Assembly: GCA_013398055.1 (NCBI GenBank)
Contig: VZRS01007670.1
Location: 1-64,000 of the forward strand
Direction of reading: 5' to 3'
Source of the DNA: Ifrita kowaldi
Lineage: Eukaryota; Chordata; Aves; Passeriformes; Cinclosomatidae
Length of the DNA: 64,000 nucleotides
Shown here: positions 11,491 through 24,200 of the stretch, piece by piece
Numbering within the stretch: the first letter of the stretch is position 1
How the letters are laid out: the number at the start of each line of letters is the position of its first letter
Position numbers and translations under genes: made by a program
The notes under the pieces: model-generated
The model's input: only the letters and a program-made list of their open reading frames with translations
What the model was told of the DNA's origin: nothing
Database searches by the model: none

Positions 11491-14384
11491 CTGATAATTT
11501 CTGCCTAATATCTTGACTTTTTCCTAATGAATAAATTCTACCTTTTCAGGCAATAAGATATATAAAGGTGATCTGAAAAAAAAACCTGAAAAATATGCAA
11601 CTATTTACCTGAAAGTTAAAACAAAGATTAAAAGTTAATGTTTTGAAGGGAACCTTAGTGTATAGTGTGCCTGTGACCAAAAATCCTGAAAGAAAAACAA
11701 GCACTGTACAAGGAGTTTTCTAGATGTTTCAGAAAGGTTAGGTTGTCATGCTTTTTTAAAATACAGTTAAACAATATTCTAGAAATTAAATCTAGAAGTC
11801 CAGAATCTGTCTGATCCATACATTTAGGGTAGAAGTCTGTACAATACAATTAGAAATTCAGGAATGCATCACAGAAAGGGTCAATAAGCGGCTCACAGTC
11901 AATTTGAGCTACCAGATTTGCTCTAGAATTAAAGATTGTCATGTCTAAGAACAGATTTGACTTCTTTATATGAACACAATAGAATGTAGTTGTTTAAGTA
12001 ATCCGTGGTATTTAGAACAGCCATCATGAAACACAGGTTTTTTACCATGCATGTATTACTATGAATAAGGTAGTGCAGTCAAAGCGGAAATTCAGGTGTA
12101 TTGTAAAAAATTCCCAGTCAACTAACCTGCCACCAGAAAACCTGCAAAGATACATGTGCTAGAATACAGCAGACACATATCAGTATTCTGTTTATCAGAA
12201 CAGTTCTAAAGGGTTAGTTAATTTTTGAATAATTATACAATGCTATAAAATAGTGTAAATATATAAATATTTAAAAATTATTTTATTCCTGTACATTCTT
12301 TATTATAATTTGTATATCAACTTTATTGGGCAATTTTGCACTGTAGCACTCTGGGGTTACTGATATAACCATAGAACTATAGTGTTTGTTTTTACTTCTA
12401 GGTATCCTTTCACTATGGCAGGCATGCCTACGGTCAAAACAGTTTAATTGTCATCTTCTCTTACATCTCAATTTCTTCCCAGGTATATTTTCAATAACAA
12501 AAGGTTATTTTTTTCTTTGTTTGTTTGTTTAGATTAAGTCCAGAAGCTATGGTTTTCTCCAAGACTGGATGGAGTCCCTGGCCACACTCTTTTACTGACT
12601 CTTTTCAGAACAAAATATCATCTGTGCAAAACTTATCTGTCTCTATGCAATAAAATAAATCTGTTGCATTTCCCAGTGATATGCAACAAGAGCTAAACAT
12701 CAGACAACACTCAGAGGAAATGGCACTTTCCAAGAAGCCATACAGTGTGCACAAATATGAGCTCTAGTTTTATATGGTCATATGCCAGGATCTGGATACT
12801 GAATCAAATTACCTGGCATCAGCCAACTCTCAAAAAATGTTTCTCCCTGCAGTTAGATGAAAAAGTTAATTTCTAGGTATTTTCTTTCTTAAGACTGTCT
12901 GTAAGGATAAGTTTCTAGATTTCTTAGTCATTTCTCCAGGATTTTTCATTTTTCCTATGGTTCAACAATAATGAAGTGTATCAAGTTATCATACATCTCC
13001 TCTTTAATTTCTGATATCAAGATTAAAACAAAATGTCCTCTTTAAACTCTACTTAGGAGTATGGTGAACTTTTCCAGAATTTTCCTCTGTGCTATGTGCA
13101 TACTCAGTAGTATTTTTATTTCATTTATGTTGAAGTCAAATGAGTGACCAGGTATAATCTAATCATTAGTGGTATAGTTCTGGTAAAAATAAAAAAGAAA
13201 TTATTTTTTTCCATATATTGGCACATATATTTATGCAAACATATAATTAGGTTTGTGGACAAAATAATCTGGTTAAGACACAAATAATTATCCTGTCTCA
13301 TTTTTGTTACTTATGGGTCTCTTTAACAATACTAATTTCATTATTTTGGGTACCACGGTGCTTTTTGTATCACTCAAATTAGTACAGTTCCTATATAGCT
13401 TTTATCCCTTCCTTCATTGCTATAATAATTTAGGAATAGGTCTTCTAAATCAATGGTAGTTTATCTTCTTTTTCAGTAAGGCACATTCTGTTTTGATATT
13501 TCAATCTCTTATGGTCATAATAATTTCTTGGTTTATTTTCCAAAATGTGAAGAGTTGGCTTTGTTCTCTGCTGTGCATCATTCTGAATGGACTCCAGTTT
13601 TTAATTTCCCATATCTTTCTATTTTAATATCATTCTTCATAGTACATTCTCCAACAGTTCAAAAATCCTATCCATTCTCCATCATATTCAGTTTTGTTCA
13701 GGTAATTTCCTTTGCTTAGCAAATTCTGCTTATTTCGTTATCTCAAATTTGTTTTCAGTCAGGTTCCTTTAATGTTTGTTTGTCCTATTTTTAAGTTTTC
13801 CTCATATTTCTATTTCATAATAGGGGATTCCAATTACTCCCCCAAATTGCAAGAAGAGATCTCATCCACAGATGCATTACAAATTTCTCTCTGCTTTTCT
13901 TTTAATAAACTCTATTAAAAGCACCTTTCCATCTATTTTACATGAAGCTAAGTACCTCTCATATCTTTAATAGTTATAGAGTTGGCCTCCTCTGCTTGAA
14001 TTAACTGAGCAGTATTAAAATCAGGTAATGCTTCAGAAATAGCTGCTTTAGAAATATGACTGCCTCTAAATGTCTTCTTTTCTGCTGCCACCCATTTATT
14101 ACACATTTCAAGTGAATTTAAATCTTCCACATTTCCAAATACTTCTAAGTCTAGTGAAATTTTTCAAGACTCTAGTCTTCTTTTCCAGTTCTTATTTCAT
14201 CTTTCTTTTGATGGTGTGCTTTGCTCCATAATCAATGAAGAAAGAAGTGTCTAAGAATGATAGGGTACCTTGAGACTCACCAGATTTCCAGCTGATCAGC
14301 ACTGTGAAGCATGGGCCATTGCATCTTATGGCATTTAGTGGCAATTAATTCGAGACTGCATCCATTTTTAATGAGAGTGGAAAG
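11491..14384. other. AT-rich sequence between two CR1 pieces
   Basis: Strongly AT-rich with no open frame of note and no clear repeat apart from a short (TTTG)n tract near 12515-12530. If the flanking CR1 fragments came from one element, this 2.9 kb must have been inserted later; no LTR or target duplication that would explain that is visible. Confidence 0.5.
12513..12531. repeat. Short (TTTG)n microsatellite
   Basis: About four TTTG units following a T-rich stretch. Confidence 0.75.
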
Positions 14385-14920
14385 GAGGAGCTTGGGAAAC
14401 AGCATCCTGACAGCTTCACCTCTGTGCCTAGGAGCAAATCATGGAACAGATCCTCCTGGAATCTATGCTAAAGCACAGGGCTGTGATACTGGACAACAAG
14501 CATGTCTTTACCAAGGGCAAGTCCTGCCTGACCAACCCAGTGGCCTTTTATGATGGAGTGACCACATCAGTGGACAAGGCTTTGGAGGCACCTAATTGCA
14601 GCTTTTCAGTAATTAAAAGGGGCTTATAAGGAAGATGGAGACAGACTTTTTAGTATGTCCTGTCACACTAGAATAAGCGGTAACAGTTTTAAACTAAAAG
14701 AGGGCAGATTTAGATAAGATGTAAGGAAGACTTTTTTTTCCACAATGACAGTTGTCAAACACTGTAACAGGTTGTCCACAGACATCAGAGATGTCCCATC
14801 CCTGGAAACATTTAAGGTCAGTTTCGATGAGGCTTTGAGGAACCTGATCTGGTTGAATATGTTCTTGTTCATCACAGGAACTTTTTAAAGGTTTCTTCCA
14901 ACCCAACTACTACAAGACAA
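14385..14920 (+). mobile_element. CR1 LINE fragment with internal deletion (start of RT joined to 3' UTR)
   Basis: The first 200 bp encode the start of the CR1 reverse transcriptase: MEQILLESMLKH, then GKSCLTNPVAFYDGVTTSVD, where the family has GKSCLTNLVAFYD. At about 14585-14605 the sequence jumps to the CR1 3' UTR form (ggcttataaggaagatggag, then aaactaaaagagggcagattt, catccctggaaacatttaagg, ending tcttccaacccaac). The catalytic palm (YxDD) and most of the RT are missing. The normal terminal octamer repeats are degraded to aactactacaa. Orientation is plus, like the fragment at 10460. Confidence 0.9.
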
Positions 14921-15420
14921 AATATTCTTCCATGGCATCCTAGTTTAGGCATGTTGTCACCTCACCAAGAGTATAGGTGATTGGCCCCGTTGAGGTAATT
15001 CAGCTATTCTAACATAAAGTTCTCTGTTGAGTCAAAGGAGGAACTCCTTTAAAGACAAGCAGACAGCCATACAATCCATCCAGATAAGGCGGCTGCCTTT
15101 TTTCATTTAATATCTGTGCTGATTTTGGCTGGGGTAGAAATAATTTCTTTCATAGTAATTGTTATGGGGCTGAGTTTTGGATTTGTGCTGAAAACAGGGT
15201 TGATAATAGGGAGATATTTTTGTTGTTGCTGAGCAGGGCTTACACAGATCCAAGGCCTTTTCTGCTCCTTATACCACCCCACCAGTGAAGAGGCTGGAGG
15301 TACACAAGACGTGCGGAGAAGACACAGACCTCAACTGACCAAAGGGATATTCCGGAGCATATGGCATCATGCTCAGCATATGAAGATGAGGAAAGAAGAA
15401 GAAAGAGAAGAAAGTTCAGA

Positions 15421-15470
15421 GTGTTTGTCTTTGCAAGTAACCATCGGTGTTTGTCTTCGCAAGTAACCAT
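15421..15470 (+). repeat. 26-bp tandem duplication within the ERVL LTR
   Basis: gtgtttgtctttgcaagtaa ccat is followed at a period of 26 bp by gtgtttgtcttcgcaagtaa ccat. The usual LTR carries this block once, so the copy gained a unit by slippage after or during insertion. Confidence 0.8.
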
Positions 15471-15584
15471 TATATGTGATAGAGCCCTGCTTTCCTGGAA
15501 TGACTGAACACCTGCCTGCCCATGAGAAGCAGTGAATTAATGTCTTGTTTTGCTTTTCTTGAGCACACAGCTTGTATTTTACCA

Positions 15585-15590
15585 ATTAAG
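15585..15590 (+). promoter_or_regulatory. Degraded LTR polyadenylation signal
   Basis: ATTAAG stands where this LTR family usually has ATTAAA, between the accaattaag block and the tagtctttagctgaaccc block. Probably non-functional. Confidence 0.5.
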
Positions 15591-15709
15591 TAGTCTTTAG
15601 CTGAACCCAAGATTTTTCTTACTTTTAGTCTTCTGATTCTCTCCCCAATCCTGCTAATAAGTGAGTGTGTGGGGCTGAGTGAGCTGCCAGCTGAGGTTAA
15701 ACCATGACA

Positions 15710-18700
15710 ATGTGTAAGAAATCTTCAAATGATTTTTTTTCCAAAAAAAACCTCAGTTAATTAGATCAGCTAGCTAGCTCCTTGTACTAGAGGGGCATTA
15801 CAGGAAATTTCTGTCCTAAGCTTCTTGGAACGCAGTCTATATAACCCTCTTCAATACAAGAGTGGAGAAAAGCATTTTTTGCCTAATAAGCTACTACTTT
15901 GTGCATTCACTCATAGAGGTTCTTGTGGCAAGACTTAGTAATTTCCATGAAGTCAGAAGTGGGTTGCAACCACAATCGCATGAAGTTTTGTTCTATTTTC
16001 TAGTTAACATCAGGCCACTGTTAAGTCCAGTGTGGCTGCCCCACAAGACCAACCAGACAAGAGCCTGATTAATAGTACATACAGCTGAGTCCAAACAGGA
16101 CTGATAATTTCGAATTTGTTTGCAGAACCCCTTTTCTTTTTTAAGGGTCATCTGATTGTAGTTTGATAATAAATTTTATAATTGGAGAAAAATTTCCCAC
16201 CACAGAAAAAACCACATCTCAAATGTGTGTTGGCAAACAAAATTAAGTACACTAGGTGCTCAAGTAGATGTCCAATGAATGAAAGAACCTACTGTTTTAA
16301 GCAGTTCCTCAAGACACTTGAACTGTGTTTCTCCTTGTATTTTAAGTGGCTTTTAGGGACACCAGATTCTATGTCTACCACTGTCTGCAGGTAAAGATTC
16401 CATTTAAATTTCTTTTATTTTCTTGACTTTGCAAATTTCCTACAGGAATCTGTTCAAAGCAGTTTATGATCAAGTATTTATTTGCATCATTTATATGTAT
16501 GCTACCTTTTTTATCATTAAATATCTGTACTGTTCTTGTGTTCTGAGTTAGTGTATTTTTATAATTTTTTAAAATCTTACTTTAAATTATCATTTTTCCA
16601 TGATTCTCATCATGCTTATTATGCTTCAGCACACTTAATGCATATTATACTCTCCAGTCTTCACTAATATGACATATTTGATGAGTCACAACACAAATTT
16701 GCTGCAAGACTTATTCACTACTACTCCTCTGTACACTGTATACAGGTTCTATAACACTAAAATTAACATATGTAATATGAAAACCTCTAGTGAAGACAAG
16801 ATCACATAGTGTCTCACTCAAATATTGATTTAGAAATTGGTAAAAATTAATAAAAATCCCCTTTTTCTGCCAATGAACCAATAAATCAACCTAACAATTT
16901 AAACATTCTCTTAACTTTGGAAGACTTGGAAGGAAGAAGGAAATGACTCAGGGGCTGACATTACTGTCTCTCTCACTTTTATTCAGTAGTGTGACATCTG
17001 CTGCTTTTGACTATCTGCAAGTCATAACACTTTTTACCACTTTTGCATAATGTTTTTGGAGCAATATGAAGCATCATTAGTGTATTTCAGTTCCAAACGT
17101 TATTGTCTCATGTTGCTTTATTACCATAATAAACTTGTGAATCATGGTAACTAACACAGTAGGTCTCCCGTAGTGAATTCATTTTCATATCCTCTTTTGT
17201 TATCATAAATGTGATCCAGAAAATTGTAAAGTCAGCAGTTCTATACAGCTTATTAATAAAGCACATTACAGGGATGCATTAAAGCCTCAACAGCTGTATT
17301 ATAATGAAACACTCTACTTACAATTACAATTATGCTAACACTTAATAATAATTGGGCCTCTGTGTCTGTAGCTCATTTGCTCAATAGGAGATTGGGTCTT
17401 GTCGGAAGTAGCCATTCCCTCAGCAGGTGACCTGGTTGCAAACATAACAGAGTTTAAACAGAGCATGAAGTTAGTAATGGCATAGAAAGGGCAGATCTGC
17501 AGGTGGGGTTACCATCTGTGAGGAGGAAAACGTGAAATAATGAGCTATATGGGCTTCTCTCTTCATGGACATCAGCTATCCAAGGGTGAAAAGAGGAGAA
17601 ACAAAGATAATGGATGAGAAAGGAAACCAAGTAGACAGGTGAAGAAATTACCTGACCTACAATGCACAGCTTTCTACCATTAAGAATACGTGGCACTACA
17701 ATGTCAAGAGTAAACAAGTAGTTACATATGTCCCAGTAATGCTCCCAACATTTCTTCCGAAGTGGAAAATTATTTTGAGAGGACCAGGAGTTTATTTTTG
17801 AAGCCAAACTTTCTCTTCAAGGACGGCAGCAGGGATCTTGGAGATAGGTAGACGATTGTCCATTATAGGTTCTTGGTCTCCAACAAAAAATGTACCGATA
17901 CACTGTAACCTTAATGAAGAAACAGCAGCAGGAGTCAACCTGCAAAGCCATTCTTACTGTCTAGAGATGGAGCTGTGCAGTCTGGAAACTTTTATGTTCC
18001 AGTTGATAGCAGATTCTTTACAAGAAAGCAGCGTTTCTCCTCTATGAAAAGGTGTACTTTGCATCCAAGGATTTAAAGGAACAGACACAACCCAAGTTTA
18101 TATGCCTTATTATTACCATCCCTACCAAATTACACACACACAGGTGATGCCTCATGAGATGAAGTTGCAGTTCCTATTGCTGTAGAAGCCCTTATCTAGA
18201 TCAAGGCTGCATCTGCTTTTGGATTCAGAATGGGAAGATAAAGAAGATTCCTACTTCCAGGAGGAGTGCCTTTACATGGGATTGTCCTTCCCCAGCATTA
18301 CAGATAGGCTTATTGTGTTCATATTGTGTAGAAATATATACATCGAGAACTCTTTCAGACAAAGTGTGGAAATAGTGACTGTACATATCTTGCTGTACTT
18401 TCTTCTAAAACGACTCTGATCTGTTCAAGGAAGGTCCTTCATGTCTTGTAGAAGAGCAGTGGAGAGTCACTGGAGCCTTATCAACTCCTGGTCTATTATT
18501 AATGGGACAAAAATGTCCCTTCCGTAGTCTCTCTCCAAGGTATAGAGTAGTTAGGTGGATTTATGCTTTCTCAGTGTGGGTACATGGCATAGGAGGAGGA
18601 GCCTACGTCAGGAAGAATGTATCCTTTGCAGAATCTTCCATTGTAGCTAAAGACTTGTTGGCAGGAGGGAGAAGGAAAAGTTCAGCTCAGCCTGAAATAC

Positions 18701-20221
18701 TGGTGAATCTCTGATTAACAGAAGAAGGAGAAGCTGACAGCTTTCTCTAATTTAAAAAAAAAACAAACCTTAACAAAAAAACCCCAAAACAACAACAAAA
18801 AAAACCCCCCAGAAACAAATAAGAAGGTGTTTTCTTGCTCCTAATGTTTCTTCCTGCCAAATATTCTTGGAAAAATTTAGGGTAATGAAACTGTGGCTTA
18901 GAAAAGGTCTAAAAGATCATGAGAAATTAATGAGGGAGGTCAGGAGATTTGAAATATTTAATTTGAAACATATAGAAGCTGCTTCGCTGAAACAGTATTA
19001 AGTGTATAACTCAAGATCAGGATTGTGCTCCAGAGATGAAGAAATAAAACTAGTCATCTGCTTATATATCTACCTTCAGTTAAAATGAATGGTCCTCTTA
19101 TCCCTTTTTTTGGGAATGTTTATGCAACTAACTTAAACCAATGTTCACCTGTCTAGGAGTACATGAATTTATCCTCCCTCCAAGCAAATTGTTGAAAGAT
19201 GAAATAAGAGTTAAACTCTAGGAGAGGAAAACTGCTTAAAAAGTGGCTTCAGATACTGAAAGGACAGAAACAGCACCAAACAAACCCAGAACTGATTACT
19301 ATCTCAACATTTCAAAGAGTTTCTGAATTAAATAATCTGAATGTTCTATTGCCCATCCATGTTGACATAAAAGGAGTGATGTAATACTGCAAATTTTTCA
19401 GTTTCTAGTGAATATTCAGAGCTAGAGAGATCTGGGCTCTTTATTTAGTGAAACAACTTAGGCACCTTTAAAAGATGAATCTATACTCCTACATGATGTT
19501 CCCACCTAGAACTAGAGTTGTGAAGACACAGTTGGTGATCCCTTAGAATTGCTCTTAAATGCTGTTCAATTAAACCCACAGTATGCCTTTCTTAGGATAT
19601 ATGAATATCATGATCCAAAAAAGCATGCTGGTGATATGTTTCTTTGATGGAAATTTTGAGTCCATCAAAAATTGCTGTCAAGTATTTTAATTTTTGTAAG
19701 GGGTGGATGTAGCATAAGTGTCACACGCCCATGTTTCTTTTAATAGAAAATATTTCTATGTGACAATCAGTGTAATGCTAAAGAGTAAAGTAAATCAGCA
19801 TACTTTGGATGGAATGAGTGTTCATTGTGCTCTTGTTTGCTTATAGGAAAAAAACCTAGGGAAAAAACCTTTTTCAACAGTTTTTTTGAAAGAGATATCA
19901 GGAATCAATAAAAAGGGGAGGAAAGAGTAAATTATCATCTATGGAGATGCAAATAGGGTTTGTTCATAAAGGAAAGTTTTCAACATGTGGTCCCTTTGTA
20001 AAGATTAATATAGTTATATTTTTATTTCTTAGAAGTTTGATCTTCATTTTATTGCCCTAAATGGTCTTCACTTTATTTCCATCATATTCTTATACCATCA
20101 GAGACATTTGTATTAAAAACTAACTAGTAGACTGCTTGAAGGTATTCTTTAACCCTAAAAAAACCCTGTCTTTGCAAACTGTCCCAGCTACTTGGGTGAA
20201 GCTTGTCATATATTAATCAAT
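15710..20221. other. Single-copy DNA, no recognised gene
   Basis: AT-rich, except for a slightly less AT-rich, purine-rich stretch at about 17380-18720 ending in an A-rich run. Open frames of up to 117 codons occur (17454-17807, minus), but they resemble nothing I know and have no intron/exon context that I can support. Confidence 0.5.
18749..18814. repeat. A-rich low-complexity tract
   Basis: A runs interrupted by C (for example ccccaaaacaacaacaaaa). It could be a decayed poly-A tail of a retrocopy ending at about 18748, but no AATAAA lies just upstream and I do not recognise the preceding sequence. Confidence 0.7.
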
Positions 20222-21225
20222 CTTTCGGGTTGGAATAGACCTCTAAGATCATCAAGTCAACTGTAAACCTAACCGTGTGAAGTCCACGACTAAACCATGT
20301 TCCTAAGTGCCATATGTAAGTATCTTTTAAACTACTTCTCTGGGCAGTCTCTTCCAATGCTTGGTAACCCTCTCAGTGAAAAAATGTTTCATGATGTTTC
20401 GTTTCAAACCTTCCCTGCAGCAACTTGCAGCCATTTCCTCTCATCCTGTCACTTATTACCTGGCAGAAGAGGCCAATCCCCACCCAAGTACAACCTCATT
20501 TCAGCTAGTTGTAGGGAGTGACAAGGTCACTCCTGAGCCTCCTTTTTCCCAGGGTAAACAACCCCAGCTCCCTCAACCGCTCCTCATGCGGCTTGATGGA
20601 GTCAAAACCACACACAATACTGGAGGTGGGAACGCAAGAGTGCAGAGTAGAGAAGAGCAATTGCCTTCTTTGACCAGCCAGCTATACTGTCCTTAATGCA
20701 CCCCAGGACACAGCTGGCCCCTTTTTGCTGCCTGGACAGCTGTTGACACATATTCAACTTCTCAACAAACCAATCTGCCCATATCTCTTTCTGCAAGGCT
20801 GCTCTCCAGCCTCTTGTCTCCCAGTTTGTACGTATAACCAGAATTACCTCATCCCAGGTGAAGAATCCAGCACTTGCTCGTGTTGAATTTCATATATTTG
20901 GTGATTGCCCAGCTCTCTAGTCTATCCAGATCTCTCTGTAAGACCTCTCTACCCTTGAACTCCTCCTAGTTTACTATCATCAGCAAACTTACTCAATATA
21001 CATGTGATTCCTTCAGTAGATCATTTATGAAAAAAATTAAAGACCACTGGCCCGAAAATAGGGCCTTGGCAGACCCCACTGGTGACGAGTTGCCAACCTG
21101 GCATAACCCCATTTACTACAATCCTTTGAGCTCAACGCATCATTCAAATGTTCACCCAGTGGGCTTGCCTAACTGGATGCTGGACATTTTGTCCAGAAGG
21201 ACACCATGAGAGACAATATATGTGA
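20222..21225 (-). mobile_element. CR1 LINE 3' portion (RT C-terminus and 3' UTR)
   Basis: The plus strand starts with gggttggaatagacctctaag, the complement of the CR1 3' end, and proceeds through the 3' UTR (ccatttcctctcatcctgtc, tgagcctcctttttccc). The RT C-terminal region follows. On the minus strand it reads SALLRSHLQYCVWF, matching the CR1 block ALVRPHLEYCVQFW. Beyond it comes the segment whose complement includes atcatcagcaaacttactc and cactggcccgaaaatagggcc. The terminal octamer repeats are missing at the left. Frames are broken by indels. At roughly 1 kb it is a 5'-truncated, inactive copy. Confidence 0.93.
20602..20830 (-). pseudogene. CR1 ORF2 C-terminal relic
   Basis: An open stretch on the minus strand reads LSRQQKGASCVLGCIKDSIA and ALLYSALLRSHLQYCVWF, the post-palm part of the CR1 reverse transcriptase. 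It is closed by stops on both sides relative to the family frame. No catalytic aspartates are present in this part. Confidence 0.85.
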
Positions 21226-24200
21226 GAGACATTGATAAATGTAACATTAAAACATATTATTGGCATATATGTTCTAAATTTTCTTCAGCTTGAGTATTTT
21301 CACTAATGAATTAGTGAAAGATGGGAATAGATTTGAATAGGATTACATGAAGTGGTACTTGCCTGTCATACAAATGTCTTCCATTGAACATTATAATTTA
21401 TCTTCAGGTTTGAGTGATTAGGCCTGGCCCTGATTCACCAAAGCTGAAAGTGAATTGTGTTCTTTTGATTTTCATGTATTGGGGAAACCTTTTTGCAGAT
21501 TTGTATAACACTATATGAGTTGATTTATGGATAATAGTCAAATACTTCATTGAGTTTTTAGATTTAAACTGGCTTGCTTTATATAAAAAATTTCTTTGAA
21601 ATGTGCTGGTGTTTGGTTTTGATTGTTTACTCAGTAGATTTAGCATTCAAGAAAACATTTTCTTATTAGCTAGACTGCTTCACTTAAGGTGTTGTAATTC
21701 CTTAGCAGAACTCTCAGCATTACCACATCATTGTTCATACATTATTATTGATTATACAATTTAGGGTCAGTATATGGCCCTATGTTTTAAATCTTAAAAA
21801 TACATTGCCAAGTATTTCGCTATTATGGTTCACACTTGTGCAATATGGTCAACTATTCTCTATTATCTGAGTCCATCAAAACTCAATATATTTTTATCCA
21901 GAATTGGTAATAGGCTCTTCTGCCATTGCTTGAAGAAATGAAAAATTATTAGCTCTGGAGATTGTAGAATATCTGTAATGATATTCTAAAAGGCCTCCTT
22001 TGATCATCACTTCATGATAGTTAAATATATTGTAAAAAATTAACTAATACAAGTAAAAGAGTTTATGTACTCCATTATGCAGCTTTAATAAAGAAAATTA
22101 AAATAGGTTCTAGGGAAAGTATCTGAAAAAAATTACTGAATTTCAGGTTAAATCATCTTGTTAGTCTATTTTTGTAAGAATTAGGTGTCATCAGTGTCCT
22201 TGTATTGTGTAGAAATTTTACCCAGAATCATCCAAATATCATCTGCTTAACTTTTGTAATGTTACTCAGTACTCAAAAAGACATGAACATGTAGGTGTAT
22301 AAAAAAGTACTATTTTAAATGTATAAGTCACAAAATCATTTACAAAAATGTTTTCTGGTCCTTAACTGCCCCCCGCCCCCTTTTTAGTAGTACTTTCTTG
22401 AAGAATATCAATGTTCTTTTGATGTGACTAGAGACACCACTGTATTTTCTTCCTAACAACTGTTGAAGGGATAGCTCTCATTTGTTTCTTCTTTTCACAG
22501 CTTGGAAGGAAAGCTGAGTAATCAATAAAAGCTAAGTTAGAAATTAATATACATATTTTAAATAAAATAGCATATTACAGCTACATTGCTTGAATATGTA
22601 CCACACTAGCAGAAACTTTAGTTTCTCTTACTATACAGAAACTGTCACCATATAAAATAAAGGAATTGGGAAAAACTGTGAAGCAGTACATAAAGAAATA
22701 TAATTTCCCTCCATGCATCTTATAAATGCAAAGATGTGACTCAGGAATAAATTCTGGTCACAAGGAGACCACCAATGATCTCAGATGAAAGATGAACTAT
22801 AAGTGATCAACATTCTTTATAAAATAGATTGTAGTCAGCAATATTTGATTACAGCTTGAAGGAATTATAGGGTTTATGAATTACCTTTAATTCATATAAT
22901 ATTTCAATAATAAAATCTTTCCAATAGGAATTTCTATCGTAATTTTAGTGAATTTAAATTGAAGCTTCATTTACGATATGAAAATCACACTTTGCAGTAT
23001 ATTTTATCACTGTAATGATTCCTAGCTTTCTCATAGTTTCTGAAGAGTAAAATACATTATTTTAAGATTATTAGTAGCAATAATATATCAGTATATCAGA
23101 ATTATTAATGAAAGCATATATATTATATAAGCTTCACTTTCATGAATTCTTTATTAAAATACTGTCTTATACGGAGAAGATGGCTCCTTAAAAGAACTCT
23201 GCTTTGATTGGTTAAGAGTTCTTGATAACTTATTTTTAACTTTATATAAACTGTAACATATTCAAAAGACTTCAACTAAATATATCTAACCATGCCACAT
23301 TCCAATGACATCACATACACATTTTCCAAAATATTCTTGACAATATTTATAAGTTAAAGTACAAGAAACATATTAAGAACATCCAAGAATGTATATAAAA
23401 AAATATTTTTATTTCATAATTATAAGTGTTATCTCTTTAGATATTCAAGATTTTCTGCATAGTGAGTGAAAAGAGAAACAGCAGAATTTGAGAGTTCTTT
23501 TGATCACTTAACAAAAAATCTGCTGATTTTTCAAGCATCACAGGTTTCTCTTAAAATTCAGTGGAAGCATAGGTAAACTCATAATAACATTACATGATAT
23601 GAATATATTACAAATATTATATTAACATCCTCTCAAAATTGAGGTTTTCCACTTCGATGAGTATATGAATCCTAATAAAATATGCATACCTAACTATGTA
23701 AGACCTAAAGAGCAATTTAACACTACTACAATACAGTTACTTAATCTCTTCCCTTTTTTTGTATTTTTGGGAGAGAACTTCAGAAATCTGTCTTTTAAGT
23801 AGATTTAGTGTTGTAAAAAATGAACAGGTTAACAGCAATTCTGTCTGTGATACGCTTTTTAAAGTTGCTTGTTTGACTCACAGTAAGCTGTTCTCACAGC
23901 CTCTAAATTTTAGTATTTATATTAAAATTGAAACTAGTCAAAACTAAATGCACATAAATTGTTATTTATAGCAGTTTCATATTCATTCTTCAACTTAATC
24001 AATGAGTATTAAAACTGGAAGTGGCAAAGCAAGTTTGCACTTCTTTCTCCTTCAAAAACACAAACAGTAAATCATAACCACACATAATTTCTGCTGTTAT
24101 ATATTGTAAAGGTTATGTTTATACTATGAGCTGTGAATTAGATTAATGAGTTTTCTCAGCACCATAAACCTCCTCCACCAAAACAGGAACTAAATTGCAA

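Larger units (their letters stand above)
15093..15709 (+). mobile_element. ERVL-type solo LTR
   Basis: The whole stretch follows a common avian LTR that I recall well: ctgtgctgattttggctggg at the left, ttttggatttgtgctgaaaac, cttacacagatccaaggcc, ctgaccaaagggatattcc. A TATA-like catatgaag sits at 15378. Next come cctgctttcctgga and cacctgcctgcccatg, the polyadenylation signal variant ATTAAG, ctgattctctccccaatcc, and the right end ggttaaaccatgaca. It ends in CA at 15709; the left edge is approximate. There is no internal retroviral sequence on either side, so it is a solo LTR. Divergence and a degraded TATA box indicate an old, inactive copy. Assignment to ERVL is from memory. Confidence 0.85.

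Noticed and set aside
17454..17807. 117-codon minus-strand frame
   Set aside because: No recognisable domain, no family resemblance and no supporting splice or promoter context. Length is within chance for a 64-kb window.
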